From the NCBI GenBank assembly GCA_947259225.1, contig CAMYLK010000005.1, positions 91,486-155,485 of the forward strand: DNA of 64,000 nt, written 5' to 3'. Both the position numbers and the translations under genes were made by a program. The notes beneath the pieces were generated by a model. It saw only the letters and a program-made list of their open reading frames with translations. It ran no database searches and was not told the origin of the DNA. How positions within the stretch are numbered: the stretch's first letter is position 1; every line of letters begins with the position of its first letter. The DNA is from an uncultured Desulfobulbaceae bacterium (lineage in GTDB: Bacteria; Desulfobacterota; Desulfobulbia; Desulfobulbales; Desulfobulbaceae). This document shows positions 1 to 11,960 of this stretch, piece by piece.

Positions 1-2
1 TT

Positions 3-899
3 GAGGCTCTGCGTAAAAACGGTGCCATGGATTATACAACAGTTGTTGCCGCCTGTGCTTCAGATCCGGCACCGATGCAATATGTCTCAGCATTCGCCGG
101 TTGCGCCATGGGTGAGTACTTCCGCGATAACGGACAGCATGCCCTGATTATTTATGACGATCTTTCCAAGCAGGCTGTTTCCTATCGTGAGCTTTCTCTG
201 CTTCTGAGGCGTCCTCCAGGACGTGAGGCGTTCCCCGGTGATATTTTCTTCAACCACTCCCGCCTTCTCGAACGTGCCTCTAAAGTAAATGACGAACTCG
301 GGGCCGGTTCTCTGACCGCATTGCCTATCATTGAAACCCAGGCTGGTGACGTTTCTGCTTATATTCCGACCAACGTTATTTCTATTACAGACGGCCAGGT
401 TTACCTGGAACCAAGCCTGTTTTTCGCTGGTGTTCGGCCGGCCATTAACGTTGGTCTGTCAGTTTCCCGTGTAGGTGGTGCTGCCCAGGTGAAAGCCATG
501 AAACAGGTGGCTGGAACATTGCGACTTGATCTGGCACAGTATCGTGAGCTTGCAGCGTTTGCCGGATTTGGTTCCGATCTTGATGCTGCAACCCAGGCGC
601 AGCTGACAAGGGGTGAGCGCCTTGTTGAAATTCTTAAGCAGCCGCAGTATCAACCTTTGTCAATGGAAAAGCAGGTAACCATTCTCTTTGCTGGTGCCAA
701 AGGCTTTCTCGACGAGCTGCCGATTGATACGCTCGCCGATTATGAGAAAGAACTCTATACATACATTGAGGCCAATGAGCCTGCAATTTTCTCTGAAATG
801 AAAGAGAAGGAAGAAATTTCATCCTCCCTTGAAGAAAAAATGAAGAAGGCATTGACAACCTTTGGTGAGACTTTCAAAGCAACTAAGGGACTCAACTAG
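3..899 (+). CDS. atpA: F1 ATP synthase subunit alpha, C-terminal part (cut by window start)
   Basis: The reading frame is open from the first complete codon (position 3) and runs 298 codons to a stop, so the 5' part lies outside the window; the ATG at 27 is internal. The protein carries the C-terminal half of the alpha subunit of F1, including the segment reading [19 protein letters not shown] that is diagnostic for alpha, followed by the helical C-terminal domain. Alpha forms the non-catalytic nucleotide sites of the F1 hexamer. It is followed after 18 bp by atpG and then atpD and atpC, the standard order of a bacterial atp operon, so atpH, atpF and atpE probably lie to the left. Identity is clear; only completeness is limited by the window edge. 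Confidence 0.97.
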   Translation, partial: EALRKNGAMDYTTVVAACASDPAPMQYVSAFAGCAMGEYFRDNGQHALIIYDDLSKQAVSYRELSLLLRRPPGREAFPGDIFFNHSRLLERASKVNDELGAGSLTALPIIETQAGDVSAYIPTNVISITDGQVYLEPSLFFAGVRPAINVGLSVSRVGGAAQVKAMKQVAGTLRLDLAQYRELAAFAGFGSDLDAATQAQLTRGERLVEILKQPQYQPLSMEKQVTILFAGAKGFLDELPIDTLADYEKELYTYIEANEPAIFSEMKEKEEISSSLEEKMKKALTTFGETFKATKGLN

Positions 900-917
900 A
901 GATAAGGAGAGTATCCC

Positions 918-1796
918 ATGCCCGGATTAAAGGATGTCAAAAACAAAATAGAGGGTGTCACCAAGACCTCGCAGATTACCAAGGCAATGAATATGGTTGC
1001 CTCGGCCAAGCTACGCGGTGCCCAGGAAAAAATGGAGCGTTTTCGCCCCTATAACGAGAAGTTTGCCGCTGCCATGAGCAACCTGTCCGGCGGAATGGAA
1101 GCCGGCAATCTTCCGCTCATGGAAGTCCGTGACGTACAGTCTGTGGAAATAGTGGTAGTAACCTCTGACCGTGGATTATGCGGTAGCTTTAACTCTAACA
1201 TAATTTCCAAGGCTGAAAAGCTGATGAAGGAGTTTGAGGGACAGGGGAAGAAGGTCAGCATTGTCTGCGTAGGCAAGAAAGCCTATCAGTATTTTCGGAA
1301 AACAGGCAAAGTCCGCTCATCCTATACTGATATCATGGGCACGTTCCAGATGTTCAATGCCCGTGAAATTTCCATGGACATTTCTGAAAATTTCATGGTT
1401 GGCGGCAGCGATGACGTTCGTCTCGTTTACGGCAAATTTCATTCGGTTGCCGTCCAGAAACCGGAAGAGGAGGAATTGCTTCCGATAAAGCCTATTGATG
1501 ACGATGGTGGCCAGGCTGAAAGCGCTGATATAACAGGAGCATACACCTATGAGCCCGAACCGGGTGAGATCATGGAAGTCCTGTTGCCGCTCTTCCTCAA
1601 TGTCCAGATATTTCATTCAATGCTTGAGGTTGGAGCGAGTGAACACGCGGCGCGGATGACAGCCATGGATAATGCTACAAATGCATGTAAGGACATTATT
1701 CATGACCTTACTCAGTTATATAATAAAGCGCGTCAGGCAGCAATAACCGGCGACCTGATGGATATTGTCGGTGGTGCTGAAGCGCTCAAGGGATAA
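918..1796 (+). CDS. atpG: F1 ATP synthase subunit gamma
   Basis: The protein has 292 residues, the usual length for bacterial gamma. It starts with the long N-terminal coiled-coil helix (KNKIEGVTKTSQITKAMNMV) and ends with the conserved C-terminal helix containing ARMTAMDNATNA; these two helices form the rotating shaft inside the alpha3beta3 ring. The middle part contains the Rossmann-like segment with SDRGLCGSFN. The start ATG follows an AAGGAG ribosome site. Gamma couples proton flow through Fo to catalysis in F1. Position between atpA and atpD supports the call fully. Confidence 0.97.
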   Translation: MPGLKDVKNKIEGVTKTSQITKAMNMVASAKLRGAQEKMERFRPYNEKFAAAMSNLSGGMEAGNLPLMEVRDVQSVEIVVVTSDRGLCGSFNSNIISKAEKLMKEFEGQGKKVSIVCVGKKAYQYFRKTGKVRSSYTDIMGTFQMFNAREISMDISENFMVGGSDDVRLVYGKFHSVAVQKPEEEELLPIKPIDDDGGQAESADITGAYTYEPEPGEIMEVLLPLFLNVQIFHSMLEVGASEHAARMTAMDNATNACKDIIHDLTQLYNKARQAAITGDLMDIVGGAEALKG

Positions 1797-1830
1797 AATA
1801 AAACAATACTACGTGTATTTAATTCGATAG

Positions 1831-3267
<1,437 letters not shown>

Positions 3268-3299
3268 GAGGTGTGAACTTCTAACAGAGGTATGATCTA

Positions 3300-3716
3300 A
3301 TGGCGCAGATTCATCTTGAAGTTGTAACACCGACCGGACCGGTCATAAGTGACGATGTCGACATCGTCACCGCTCCAGGTTTCGGTGGCGAATTCGGTGT
3401 CCTGGCAAACCATGCTCCGTTTTTGAGCACAATCAAAACCGGTACCCTGAGTTTCAAGAAAGATAAAGAGACCAGGTATCTCATGGTTAGCGGAGGTTTT
3501 TCAGAGGTGTCGAACAACAAGGTTACTTTTCTTGTTGAAAGTGCCGAGTACGGACATGATATTGATGTTGACCGTGCAATCCAGGCGAAAGAACGGGCTG
3601 AGAAAAGACTGGCCCAGGCAATCCAGCAATCTGAGAAACTTAACCGGACCCGGGCTGAGGCTGCCTTGCAGAGGGCATTGGCCAGGTTGACCGCTGCCGA
3701 AAAAGCACGCCAGTAA
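3300..3716 (+). CDS. atpC: F1 ATP synthase subunit epsilon
   Basis: The protein has 138 residues, with the N-terminal beta-sandwich ([10 protein letters not shown], then [19 protein letters not shown]) and a C-terminal two-helix hairpin rich in Lys, Arg, Glu and Ala. Epsilon connects the c-ring to gamma, and its C-terminal helices can inhibit ATP hydrolysis. It starts 32 bp after atpD and is the last gene of the operon, followed directly by a strong intrinsic terminator. Family, length and position all agree. Confidence 0.96.
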   Translation: MAQIHLEVVTPTGPVISDDVDIVTAPGFGGEFGVLANHAPFLSTIKTGTLSFKKDKETRYLMVSGGFSEVSNNKVTFLVESAEYGHDIDVDRAIQAKERAEKRLAQAIQQSEKLNRTRAEAALQRALARLTAAEKARQ

Positions 3717-3739
3717 GTATTCTATATAACATATGTTCA

Positions 3740-3768
3740 AAGGCCGCCCATGGGCGGCCTTTTTTTGT
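3740..3768 (+). terminator. Rho-independent terminator of the atp operon
   Basis: A perfect 11-bp stem built on AGGCCGCCCA / TGGGCGGCCT (3740-3761) is followed by a run of T. It lies 24 bp after the atpC stop, as expected for the end of the ATP synthase transcript. Confidence 0.93.
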
Positions 3769-3978
3769 CCGGTCTGCAGGATTTTATTAGAGTCATGCTT
3801 GCCATCAGGCGGATGTTCTGATAAATTCATACAATTTGAATCCTGGTTGTGAATCAAGCACGTTATCAAATGAGCTTGTAGGCAAGCACAAGACTGATTT
3901 AGGATGATATACGGCTGAGCAAATGGATTCGTTACTAATACGAATTTTAAGAATATTTGTTTTGAATGAGGAAGCACA

Positions 3979-5391
3979 ATGAAACCAAAAGAGAGAATGG
4001 CAATACCCCGTCAGAAACCGAAAGAACTTGACCCCCAGGAAAGGATCAAAAATTTCAAGGAAGTGACATTCGGCTATGATGAGGAAACCGCAATTCTTGA
4101 AGCCAACCGGTGCCTGTCATGTAAAAAACCAACCTGTATTGATGGGTGCCCTATCAACAATGATATACCAGCTTTTATAGAGCTTCTGCGTAATAAAAAA
4201 TATGAAGAGGGGTACTGGAAGGTTCGTGAGACGAGCACCATGCCTGCAGTCTGTTCACGGGTCTGTCCTCATGAGTTTCAGTGTGAGGGGTCTTGTGTCC
4301 GGGCGAAAAAAGGTGATGCTGTAGCCATCGGCATGCTGGAACGATACCTGGTCGACTGGATGGTTCTCAACAAGAAAAATCTTTTTAAACCGTGCCAGCT
4401 CGATAAAGGGAAAAAAGTTGCGATAGTCGGTTCAGGACCGGCGGGGATATCTGTTGGATTTTACCTCGCACATGAAGGATATCACTGTACTATCTTTGAA
4501 AGCCTGCCCGTTTTCGGAGGTATGCTCGCCGTCGGCATTCCGCATTACCGTCTGCCCCGTGATATTATTGGAGCGGAGTTGTATTCTCTGAAAGGTTGTG
4601 GTGTGGACGTTGTCACAGGCGTAACAATCGGGCGTGATAAGACCCTCCAGGACCTCAAAGATGAGGGCTACGATGCAGTTTTCATGGGAGTCGGTGCCCA
4701 CACCAGCAGAAAGCTTGGTATTGATGGAGAAGAAGGAACAGATGGGGTAACGCACGGCGTGGATTATCTGCGCAGAGTGTTGACCGGAGAGGATGTTGAT
4801 ATTGGTAGAAATGTAGTTGTCGTCGGGGGTGGTAATGTGGCAATTGATGTCGCCAGGACCGCTCTCCGTACCGGCTCTGACAAGGTATTTATCCTGTATC
4901 GCAGGACCAAGGAGGAGATGCCTGCCTCCCAGGCTGAGATTCACCATCTTGAAGAAGAGGGTGTCCGCATAGAAATGCTTGCCGCTCCGGTAAAGATTCA
5001 TTCGGAAAACGGCAAGTTGACCGGCGTGGAGTGCATTCGTATGGAACTTGGCGAGCCGGATGATTCCGGACGACGCAGGCCGGTTCCCAAGGAAGGATCG
5101 AATTTCATCATTGAAGCGGATTCCATTATACCGGCGATAAGTCAGAACGTAGACCATACAGCTGATAAAGGTGTAGAGTTTAAATTGACCGGTTGGGGAA
5201 CGTATGATGTTGATCCCCTCACTTTGCAGACCAGCGTGGAATGGATTTTTGCCGGAGGAGATAATGTTCTCGGGCCCCAGACAGCTGCAAAGGCGGTTTA
5301 CCAGGGAAAAGTCGCTGCGGAATCAATCCAGCGTTACATGGAAGGAAAAGATCTGATCCAAGACAGAAAGTTTCCCTGTAAATATATGTAA
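3979..5391 (+). CDS. gltA: GltD-like NAD(P)H-dependent oxidoreductase (glutamate synthase small-chain type)
   Basis: A 470-residue flavoprotein of the glutamate synthase small-subunit family. The N-terminal domain holds two sets of cysteines that bind [4Fe-4S] clusters (CLSCKKPTCIDGCP and CSRVCPHEFQCEGSC). It is followed by an FAD site (GSGPAGIS, about residue 152) and a second dinucleotide fold for NAD(P)H (VVGGGNVAIDVART, about residue 280). The family passes electrons from NADPH through FAD and iron-sulfur centres to a partner enzyme. No large glutamate synthase subunit is next to it, and no ferredoxin-NADP reductase alpha-type (NfnA) gene either, so the partner is unknown. Anaerobes use homologues as stand-alone GltA, as NfnB, or with sulfide dehydrogenase. 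The fold is certain; the pathway is an inference. Confidence 0.85.
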   Translation: MKPKERMAIPRQKPKELDPQERIKNFKEVTFGYDEETAILEANRCLSCKKPTCIDGCPINNDIPAFIELLRNKKYEEGYWKVRETSTMPAVCSRVCPHEFQCEGSCVRAKKGDAVAIGMLERYLVDWMVLNKKNLFKPCQLDKGKKVAIVGSGPAGISVGFYLAHEGYHCTIFESLPVFGGMLAVGIPHYRLPRDIIGAELYSLKGCGVDVVTGVTIGRDKTLQDLKDEGYDAVFMGVGAHTSRKLGIDGEEGTDGVTHGVDYLRRVLTGEDVDIGRNVVVVGGGNVAIDVARTALRTGSDKVFILYRRTKEEMPASQAEIHHLEEEGVRIEMLAAPVKIHSENGKLTGVECIRMELGEPDDSGRRRPVPKEGSNFIIEADSIIPAISQNVDHTADKGVEFKLTGWGTYDVDPLTLQTSVEWIFAGGDNVLGPQTAAKAVYQGKVAAESIQRYMEGKDLIQDRKFPCKYM

Positions 5392-5413
5392 AGAAGAATT
5401 TGCCGGGCTAGAG

Positions 5414-7309
5414 CTACAGAGCAGCTCTAGCCTGGTGATCAACATAACCGGCAACACCTGCCGCGATCTGGTCTGCTATTTCGTCAAGATAATTTTCATC
5501 ACGAAGTCTCAAGGCTTCCTCCTTGTTGCTCAAGAAAGAAATTTCAGCAAGCACCGCTGGCATTTCCGCACCGAGCAGTACATAAAAAGGAGCCTGTTTC
5601 ACACCAAGGTCTTCCGTTTCATATCGGTTTTCACGTAACCCTGTTACAATGCTGTTCTGAACATAATCAGCCAGAACTGATGATTCCTGGATCTTTGAAT
5701 TCTGCATGAGGTCAGAAAGTATATCCTGCAGATCACTTATGTTATGGGTAGTGGTGGCATTCTCTCTCGCCGCCACCCTCATTGCCTCAGTGTTGGTGGC
5801 CAGGTTTAGATAGAAAGTCTCGATACCTTTTATAGATGATGAAGGATGCGCATTGACATGGATAGACACAAAGAGGTCAGCCTTTTTTGTGTTGGCAATG
5901 GCAGTGCGCTCCTCTAGCTGCAGGGAAGTGTCATTTTTTCTGGTCAATATGACATCATACTCGTATTTGCTTTTGAGCCTCTCAGCAGTTTTGCGGGCAA
6001 CCATTAAAGTAATATCCTTTTCCTTCAGGCCATGGGCCATAGCTCCGGGATCCTTTCCGCCATGACCAGGATCTATAACAATTCGGCGTACTCCCAGGCC
6101 AAGCTGTTGGGCCAGTGTCAGTCCCGTCTGTTTTGACTCAGCCCGTTTTTTGGCAGCTGAACCCGGTTTATTCTTTTTATATCCTTCAAGAATAATGAAA
6201 GAATCTGAGGTTTCAACTTTTGTCATCTTGAGCTGTTTGTCCCTTACTCCTCTCTTTTTTGCTGGCTTGAGTACAGTTGTCGTTTCTGACTCAGCAGACA
6301 ATGACTGGTTGTCAATTTTTTCCTGCCGTACCTGCGGAAGTGTTTTTGAAGCTGATATAATTTTCTGTTGTCCATGTACGTCAACAATGACTCGAAAAGG
6401 GTCGTTGAGGCTGAATATTTTATACGTTGAAATTGATTCGATATCCAGGGCGACGCGAACGGTTGTTGGATCCACCTGACCGGACTTCACTTTTTTCAAA
6501 AGTCCGTCTTCAACGCGAACAGGTGCTGTAAATTTATCATCTATCTTGCTTTGCGCAAAGTCCACAAAAAGCTGACGTGGCTTGCTCCCATTTTTTTCGA
6601 GAAGACGTGACTTATATCTGACCGGTCCTGATGACCGGATAACTATTCTGGTGTAGTCATCGGAAGACCAATATTGAACAGGCAGGACTTTCAGGAGTTT
6701 TTTCCTTTCATGGGATACTGAATATTTTTCCGGGAGGTCAATATTATATTTTTTCTTGATGTCCTGGAGGCGGCTGGCAGCTTGCCCGTACTTGTCTCCC
6801 TGTGGATACAGCTTGATCTGCTTTGCGTACAGTTTTGCTGCCTGGCGGGGATTCTTCTTGTCCTTCAAGTAAATTTCTGCAGACCAGAACAGGGAATCGT
6901 CAGACAGAGTGCTCTCAGGAAACAGTGAAGAGACATCATTGTAATAGGCAATTGATTCGTCAAGATTAATCCCCTGATGAAATCGCATATACATCCGGTA
7001 ATGCATTTTGGCGATCATGAAAAGACAATTAGGGGCAAGCTCACCTTTGGGATTGTCGAGGTAGATTTGCCGAAAATCCCGGATGCCTTTCAGCCAGTTT
7101 TTGCGATCATTCTGTTCAATTTTGTCACGAACGAGCAGGTAATAGTAATCTTTGGCCTTGTTGTATTTAATTTCAGCGTGTTCTGCCGCAGAGGATGGAG
7201 TGGAATACCCGGCAAATGCTGAAACGCTGAGTTCCTGGGAAAAAGGGAAAAGCATCAGCGTGAGGGCAAGAAAAGTGAGGTAAAACAGTTGTTTGTTCGA
7301 TTGTATCAT
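5414..7309 (-). CDS. Periplasmic N-acetylmuramoyl-L-alanine amidase with TPR-like and AMIN domains
   Basis: The product (631 residues) has an N-terminal signal peptide (hydrophobic stretch about residues 8-32), a region of helical TPR-like repeats (about 45-190), an AMIN domain (about 215-315) that in AmiC-type enzymes localises the protein to septal peptidoglycan, a low-complexity linker, and a C-terminal Amidase_3 zinc domain (about 405-620). The zinc ligands are visible in DPGHGGKDPGA, in the Glu of GLKEKDIT and in SIHVNAH. The catalytic Glu lies in PAVLAEISFLSN. It cleaves the bond between N-acetylmuramic acid and the stem peptide, normally for daughter-cell separation. The TPR front end is longer than in E. 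coli AmiC. It is transcribed alone, opposite to its left neighbour. Confidence 0.9.
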   Translation of the reverse strand: MIQSNKQLFYLTFLALTLMLFPFSQELSVSAFAGYSTPSSAAEHAEIKYNKAKDYYYLLVRDKIEQNDRKNWLKGIRDFRQIYLDNPKGELAPNCLFMIAKMHYRMYMRFHQGINLDESIAYYNDVSSLFPESTLSDDSLFWSAEIYLKDKKNPRQAAKLYAKQIKLYPQGDKYGQAASRLQDIKKKYNIDLPEKYSVSHERKKLLKVLPVQYWSSDDYTRIVIRSSGPVRYKSRLLEKNGSKPRQLFVDFAQSKIDDKFTAPVRVEDGLLKKVKSGQVDPTTVRVALDIESISTYKIFSLNDPFRVIVDVHGQQKIISASKTLPQVRQEKIDNQSLSAESETTTVLKPAKKRGVRDKQLKMTKVETSDSFIILEGYKKNKPGSAAKKRAESKQTGLTLAQQLGLGVRRIVIDPGHGGKDPGAMAHGLKEKDITLMVARKTAERLKSKYEYDVILTRKNDTSLQLEERTAIANTKKADLFVSIHVNAHPSSSIKGIETFYLNLATNTEAMRVAARENATTTHNISDLQDILSDLMQNSKIQESSVLADYVQNSIVTGLRENRYETEDLGVKQAPFYVLLGAEMPAVLAEISFLSNKEEALRLRDENYLDEIADQIAAGVAGYVDHQARAAL

Positions 7310-7550
7310 TGAATATGCGGGAATTTCTTTTCCTGTTCATTTATTGGCAACGAAATCGTTGTCGACCCTTGAAAGATTATTCCGCTGACGGTTCCCGCGT
7401 TGCAGTTCATAGAATTGCTCTGTTGTCCGTTCAACCTCGACGAATTGCGGATAAATTTATTTTTCCTTTCACAACTCATTATCAATGAAAAAATATATTA
7501 AATTCAAGAAAAATCGTAATAATTTTACGTGAATCTGACAGGTTGAACAG

Positions 7551-10223
7551 TTAATCCCCATTTTTTAAGAGCGAACAGGCTTCATAAAGCAGTTGTAATG
7601 CTTCAAGCGGGGTAGTCGTTTCCGGGTTTACTCTTTTAAACAGTTTTCTGACAGGGTCTTCCTGGGGACGGAAAAGAGTGAGTTGGCTTGGGAGGTGATT
7701 TTGTGCTTTTTTATTTTTAGAGGGAGCAATAGTTGGCTCACCGTCCTGATTAAATTCGCCCTGTTCAATATTTTTCAGGATTTCATGTGCACGGTTTACA
7801 ACATGGTCGGGCACTCCCGCAAGTGAGGCTACCTGGATACCATAACTTCTGTTTGTGGCACCTTTGACCAGATGGTGGAGAAAAATGATAGTATCATTCC
7901 ACTCCCGCACCGCTATGGAATAATTCTGGATATTTTCGTTGGTCGCAGCTAAATCTGTCAATTCATGATAGTGAGTGGCAAAGAGGGTTTTGACTCCCCG
8001 GCCGTTTTTTTCGGCAAGCTCCTCGGTAACTGCCCAGGCAATTGCCAGTCCGTCATAGGTAGAAGTTCCCCGGCCGATTTCGTCAAGAATGACAAGACTC
8101 CGGTCTGTCGCGTTGTTCAGAATATTTGCCGTCTCGTTCATCTCTACCATAAAGGTCGACTGCCCTCTTCGGAGATCATCCATGGCACCGACCCTGGTGA
8201 ATATACGATCAACGATACATGTCTCAGCTTTGTCAGCAGGCACGAAACTCCCGATATGGGCCATAAGTACAATAAGGGCGGTTTGACGAAGGACGGTTGA
8301 TTTACCGGCCATATTGGGTCCGGTGATGATAAGCAGCTCATTCTGTTCCTGGTCAAGATGCACATCGTTTGGTACGAAACGTCCAGGTTCAAGGGCACGT
8401 TCTATCACCGGATGACGTCCGGCGGTGATGGAAATACTATCATTATCTGAAATTGCCGGTTTGGTATAATGATACCTGTTTGCCGCCTCACTGAGACAGG
8501 CGAGAAAATCAATCCGGGCGATCTGGAAGGCCGTGTTGAGGATTCTTTCACTCTGACTGCCAATCCGGGTTCTAATATTTGCAAACAGGGTGTATTCGAG
8601 CTCCAGCCTCTTTTCCTGGGCAGAAGAGATTTTATCTTCCAGTTCTTTCAGTTCAGGAGTGATGAAGCGTTCGGCATTGACCAGTGTCTGTTTGCGAATG
8701 AAGTCTTCCGGAATATCAGCTGACTGGGCACGGCTTACCTCAAAATAATATCCGAAAACGCGATTGTAGCCTACTTTGAGTTTGGCAATTCCTGTACGGT
8801 CCTTTTCCTTTTGTTCAAGCCCGAGGATCATCTGCTTCCCGTCTCGCAGCAGCACGATGAGTTCGTCAAGCTCTCCATTATATCCTTCCCGGATAAGGTT
8901 ACCCTCCCTGATTGTCACGGGGGCATCATCCCTGATAGCAGTGTCAATCAGTTCATGGAGGTCTGAAAGCACATCAAGTTCCTTGCCAATGGAAGACAGC
9001 AGATCCGAATCCATATCCCTGACAAGTGATTTCAGCTCAGGCAGCTGGCCGATCGACATCTTCATGCTGCTCATATCCCTGGCATTGCCGTGACCCAGGA
9101 CAAGACGGCTGCAGAGACGTTCAAGGTCGTATATTCCATCAAGGGCCATGCGCAGATCCTGACGGCGGTTTGCATCCTTCAGCAACTGCCCGACCGCATC
9201 AAGGCGAGATTTGATTTTGTTACCGTCCTGCAGCGGAAACAGCAGCCTGTTTCGCAGGAGGCGGGCACCCATGGGAGTACAGCTCAGGTCCAGGATCGAC
9301 AGCAGTGACCCGTCTCTTTTTCCGCCGATAATCGTTTCGGTCAGTTCCAGGTTGCGGCGTGAGGAGTCATCAATGATCAGGTAACCGCTCCGATTGAGGG
9401 GACTGATACTTCTGATGTAGGAGAGGTCAGTTTTCTGGGTCTCCTGTATATAGGCGAGTAATGATCCGGCAGCACATATGCCGACAGTCATGGCCTCACA
9501 GCCAAATCCCGCCAGGCTGGTTGTTTTGAAATGATCCGTCAGGGTCAATGCAGCCGTTTCCGGTTCAAAAAACATCTCCTGTCGTGTTGTAATGCAGAGA
9601 CCGGGAAGAAGTGCCTGCAGGGTTGTAATATGTCCGGCAAGGTCTTCGCTCTCTTTTTCTGTAAGGATCAGCTCGGCCGGCTGCAGGCGGGTAATCTCTT
9701 CGAGGACAGGTTCAAAATTGTCCGGGGTTGTATGCAGTTCAGTCACCTGGAAATCGCCGGTCGAGATATCAAGAAAACTTAAACCTGTATTACTGTTTTT
9801 CCGGGGATCTTGGTGGGTTGCCAGGGCGCAGACATAGCGGTTACTTTTTTCGTCAAGCAGTTGTTCTTCAGTAGTAACACCTGGAGTGACAATGCGAATG
9901 ACTTCACGTTTTACTATACCCTTGGCCTCTTTGGGGTCTTCCGTCTGCTCACAGATAGCCACCCTGTACCCGGCCTTGACCATCTTCGCGAGATAATTGG
10001 AAACAGCATGATAGGGTACCCCGGCCATGGGAACTTTGTTTTCATCGTTTTTGTTGCTCCTGGAGGTGAGGGTAATACCAAGAATTCGTGATGCGGTAAC
10101 CGCATCGTCAAAGAACATCTCGTAAAAATCGCCCATGCGGTAGAAAAGAATTGTGTCCTGGTGTTGCTCCTTGATCTCCAGGTATTGCCGGAGCATGGGG
10201 GTCATTTTAACAGGTTTACTCAC
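7551..10223 (-). CDS. mutS: DNA mismatch repair protein MutS
   Basis: MutS recognises base mismatches and small loops and starts repair. The mismatch-binding Phe-X-Glu lies in [11 protein letters not shown] near the N-terminus. The C-terminal ATPase has the P-loop GPNMAGKST and the following STFMVEM and [12 protein letters not shown] motifs. I place the start at the GTG at 10223, giving 890 residues. This keeps the family's usual N-terminus (a short run before [11 protein letters not shown]) and overlaps the stop of the upstream HIT gene by 8 bp (AGTGAGTAA), a typical coupling arrangement. An in-frame ATG at 10205 is an alternative. No mutL is visible. Confidence 0.96.
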   Translation of the reverse strand: MSKPVKMTPMLRQYLEIKEQHQDTILFYRMGDFYEMFFDDAVTASRILGITLTSRSNKNDENKVPMAGVPYHAVSNYLAKMVKAGYRVAICEQTEDPKEAKGIVKREVIRIVTPGVTTEEQLLDEKSNRYVCALATHQDPRKNSNTGLSFLDISTGDFQVTELHTTPDNFEPVLEEITRLQPAELILTEKESEDLAGHITTLQALLPGLCITTRQEMFFEPETAALTLTDHFKTTSLAGFGCEAMTVGICAAGSLLAYIQETQKTDLSYIRSISPLNRSGYLIIDDSSRRNLELTETIIGGKRDGSLLSILDLSCTPMGARLLRNRLLFPLQDGNKIKSRLDAVGQLLKDANRRQDLRMALDGIYDLERLCSRLVLGHGNARDMSSMKMSIGQLPELKSLVRDMDSDLLSSIGKELDVLSDLHELIDTAIRDDAPVTIREGNLIREGYNGELDELIVLLRDGKQMILGLEQKEKDRTGIAKLKVGYNRVFGYYFEVSRAQSADIPEDFIRKQTLVNAERFITPELKELEDKISSAQEKRLELEYTLFANIRTRIGSQSERILNTAFQIARIDFLACLSEAANRYHYTKPAISDNDSISITAGRHPVIERALEPGRFVPNDVHLDQEQNELLIITGPNMAGKSTVLRQTALIVLMAHIGSFVPADKAETCIVDRIFTRVGAMDDLRRGQSTFMVEMNETANILNNATDRSLVILDEIGRGTSTYDGLAIAWAVTEELAEKNGRGVKTLFATHYHELTDLAATNENIQNYSIAVREWNDTIIFLHHLVKGATNRSYGIQVASLAGVPDHVVNRAHEILKNIEQGEFNQDGEPTIAPSKNKKAQNHLPSQLTLFRPQEDPVRKLFKRVNPETTTPLEALQLLYEACSLLKNGD

Positions 10224-10728
10224 TGGTATCCCCCTGGAGATGAAGTTTCTGAAAGTCTGGCAGCAGCATGTCATAAGTAGCGTTTATATGCTGGGGGATA
10301 GTCCTGATTTCAGCCGTAACTGTCATGAAGTTATGGTCCCCTTCCCAACGGGGAACAATGTGGAAATGCAGGTGGTCAGCTATTCCAGCCCCTGCAGTTT
10401 TTCCCAGGTTGAGGCCAATATTCAAACCGTCCGGTTGAAGGTGTTTCCGGAGAATTCCGCAGCACTTCTGCAGAAGGATCATTAGACCCAGATTTTCTTT
10501 TGCATCAAGGTCGGTTATGTCACCGACATGACGTACAGGGGCCGCAAGCAGGTGGCCGTTGGCATAAGGGAAGCGGTTCATGATCACAACACAATGACGA
10601 CCGCGGTAAAGCAGCAGATGATTTTTGCTGTATGGCTCCTGCCCGGGGGGTTCAAATATACAACCTACAGGTTGTCCGGCCTCATCGTTTACATGTTCCA
10701 TCCGCCAGGGACTCCACAGCGTTTTCAT
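10216..10728 (-). CDS. HIT-family nucleotide hydrolase/phosphorylase
   Basis: A 170-residue histidine-triad protein. The catalytic triad motif HLHFHIVP is followed by a Trp and the acidic GDHNFM segment typical of the bacterial Ap4A phosphorylase-like/HIT branch. The N-terminus ([12 protein letters not shown]) is also characteristic of this branch. Such enzymes split dinucleoside polyphosphates or AMP-linked compounds. The start ATG overlaps the stop of the upstream phosphoesterase by 4 bp, and its own stop overlaps the mutS start. The three genes therefore form one translationally coupled operon. Confidence 0.88.
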   Translation of the reverse strand: MKTLWSPWRMEHVNDEAGQPVGCIFEPPGQEPYSKNHLLLYRGRHCVVIMNRFPYANGHLLAAPVRHVGDITDLDAKENLGLMILLQKCCGILRKHLQPDGLNIGLNLGKTAGAGIADHLHFHIVPRWEGDHNFMTVTAEIRTIPQHINATYDMLLPDFQKLHLQGDTSE

Positions 10729-11222
10729 ATAAAGACCGGAACCTCGTGAATGGATCCTTGCAGATAATCTCCTGCCTCAAGAATAGCATATGTACCCGGG
10801 GATCCATATCTGCTTGTACACTTAAAGCTGCCGGGATTTATGATGAGAACACCTCCCTGATAATGACATACCGGCCTATGGGTGTGCCCGTAGACCATGC
10901 AGTCAACTTCGGGAAAAAGGTTCCAGAGGCTGAGTTCAATATCATGCCCAAGATGAGCACCATGAGTGAGGCCGATGGTAAAATGCTGGAGCTTGATTGT
11001 TTTTTCTCTGGGCAGGGAGCAGTATGAACTTGCACCACACATGTTGCCGTGCACGGCATGGACTTCAAAATCTGAAAAAGCTTCCAGAACTTTGATGGAG
11101 GTGAGGTCACCGGCGTGAATAATAACATCGCAGTCCCCAAAACATCTGACAACCAGCTCATTGAAATCATTGTCTGGACTTGAAATATGCGTGTCTGAGA
11201 GGATACCAATTTTCATTGTCAT
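10725..11222 (-). CDS. YfcE/MJ0936-type metallophosphoesterase
   Basis: A small calcineurin-like phosphoesterase (165 residues from ATG 11222; ATG 11216 is equally possible). Metal-binding motifs are SDTH near the N-terminus, HAGD, GNMC in place of the usual GNCD, GLTHG, and GHTHRPV. The conserved tail INPGSF is present. This family hydrolyses phosphodiesters with two metal ions. It is the first gene of the operon with the HIT protein and mutS and is read away from efp. Reading frame continues upstream to 11351, but that part has no family similarity. Confidence 0.85.
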   Translation of the reverse strand: MTMKIGILSDTHISSPDNDFNELVVRCFGDCDVIIHAGDLTSIKVLEAFSDFEVHAVHGNMCGASSYCSLPREKTIKLQHFTIGLTHGAHLGHDIELSLWNLFPEVDCMVYGHTHRPVCHYQGGVLIINPGSFKCTSRYGSPGTYAILEAGDYLQGSIHEVPVFI

Positions 11223-11346
11223 AGCAGATTCTTTACTCTTTAAAACCGGTAAAATAATAACCAGTCCTGACTGTATAAAAGTTCGTCGTGAATGACAAGA
11301 AAAGATAAGGAACGGGTTGCAAAAACAGAGGTCATCCCGTACATTA

Positions 11347-11367
11347 CTCATTCTTTGGAAGAATGAG
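11347..11367. repeat. Perfect 9-bp hairpin between divergent metallophosphoesterase and efp genes
   Basis: CTCATTCTT and AAGAATGAG form a perfect stem around a TGG loop, 27 bp before the efp start codon. It may lie in the efp 5' leader or serve as an operator; there is no T-run to make it an obvious terminator. Confidence 0.5.
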
Positions 11368-11393
11368 CAAAATTCACGGATAAAGGTGGAAAT

Positions 11394-11957
11394 ATGTATA
11401 GTGCATCCGATTTACGCAAAGGCCTGAAGATTGAAATTGAGGGAGAACCCTATATTGTTACGGAGTTCGAATTTTCAAAACCGGGGAAGGGGCAGGCTCT
11501 CTACAGGACCAAGATGCGGAATATGATCACCGGCAATCAGTTCACCCAGACATACCGTTCCAATGATAAATTTGAGAAGGCAGACCTGGAAGAGAAAACC
11601 ATGCAGTATCTCTACTCTCAGGATGATGAGTTCCATTTCATGGATACGTCGACATATGAACAGATTTTCCTGACCAGGGAGCAGCTTGCCGATCATATTC
11701 ACTTTATGGTGGATAATATGGAAGTTCAAGTCCTTTTTTTCGGGGACAAGGCAATCGATGTCACTCTGCCGACATTTGTCAACCTGGAGGTGACCAAGGC
11801 AGATCCATGGGTAAAAGGAGACACCTCCGGAACAGACACAAAACCGGTTACCGTAGCGACCGGGTATGTTCTCCAGGTTCCCCCTTTTGTCGAGGAGGGG
11901 GACCGCATTCAGATTGATACCCGCACCGGTGAATACATGACCCGGGTAAAAGACTGA
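11394..11957 (+). CDS. efp: Translation elongation factor P
   Basis: EF-P (187 residues, normal length) relieves ribosomes stalled at polyproline stretches. The N-terminal KOW-like domain ends in the modification loop SKPGKGQA with Lys32 at the tip, the residue that receives beta-lysine in EpmA-type systems. The central and C-terminal OB domains are intact, ending in GDRIQIDTRTGEYMTRV. The downstream gene epmA begins 3 bp after the stop codon, which strongly indicates that this EF-P uses lysylation rather than rhamnosylation. Confidence 0.97.
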   Translation: MYSASDLRKGLKIEIEGEPYIVTEFEFSKPGKGQALYRTKMRNMITGNQFTQTYRSNDKFEKADLEEKTMQYLYSQDDEFHFMDTSTYEQIFLTREQLADHIHFMVDNMEVQVLFFGDKAIDVTLPTFVNLEVTKADPWVKGDTSGTDTKPVTVATGYVLQVPPFVEEGDRIQIDTRTGEYMTRVKD

Positions 11958-11960
11958 GCA

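Noticed and set aside
3979..5391. Calling the GltD-like protein NfnB/sulfide dehydrogenase alpha
   Set aside because: The required partner gene (NfnA/SudB type) is not adjacent.
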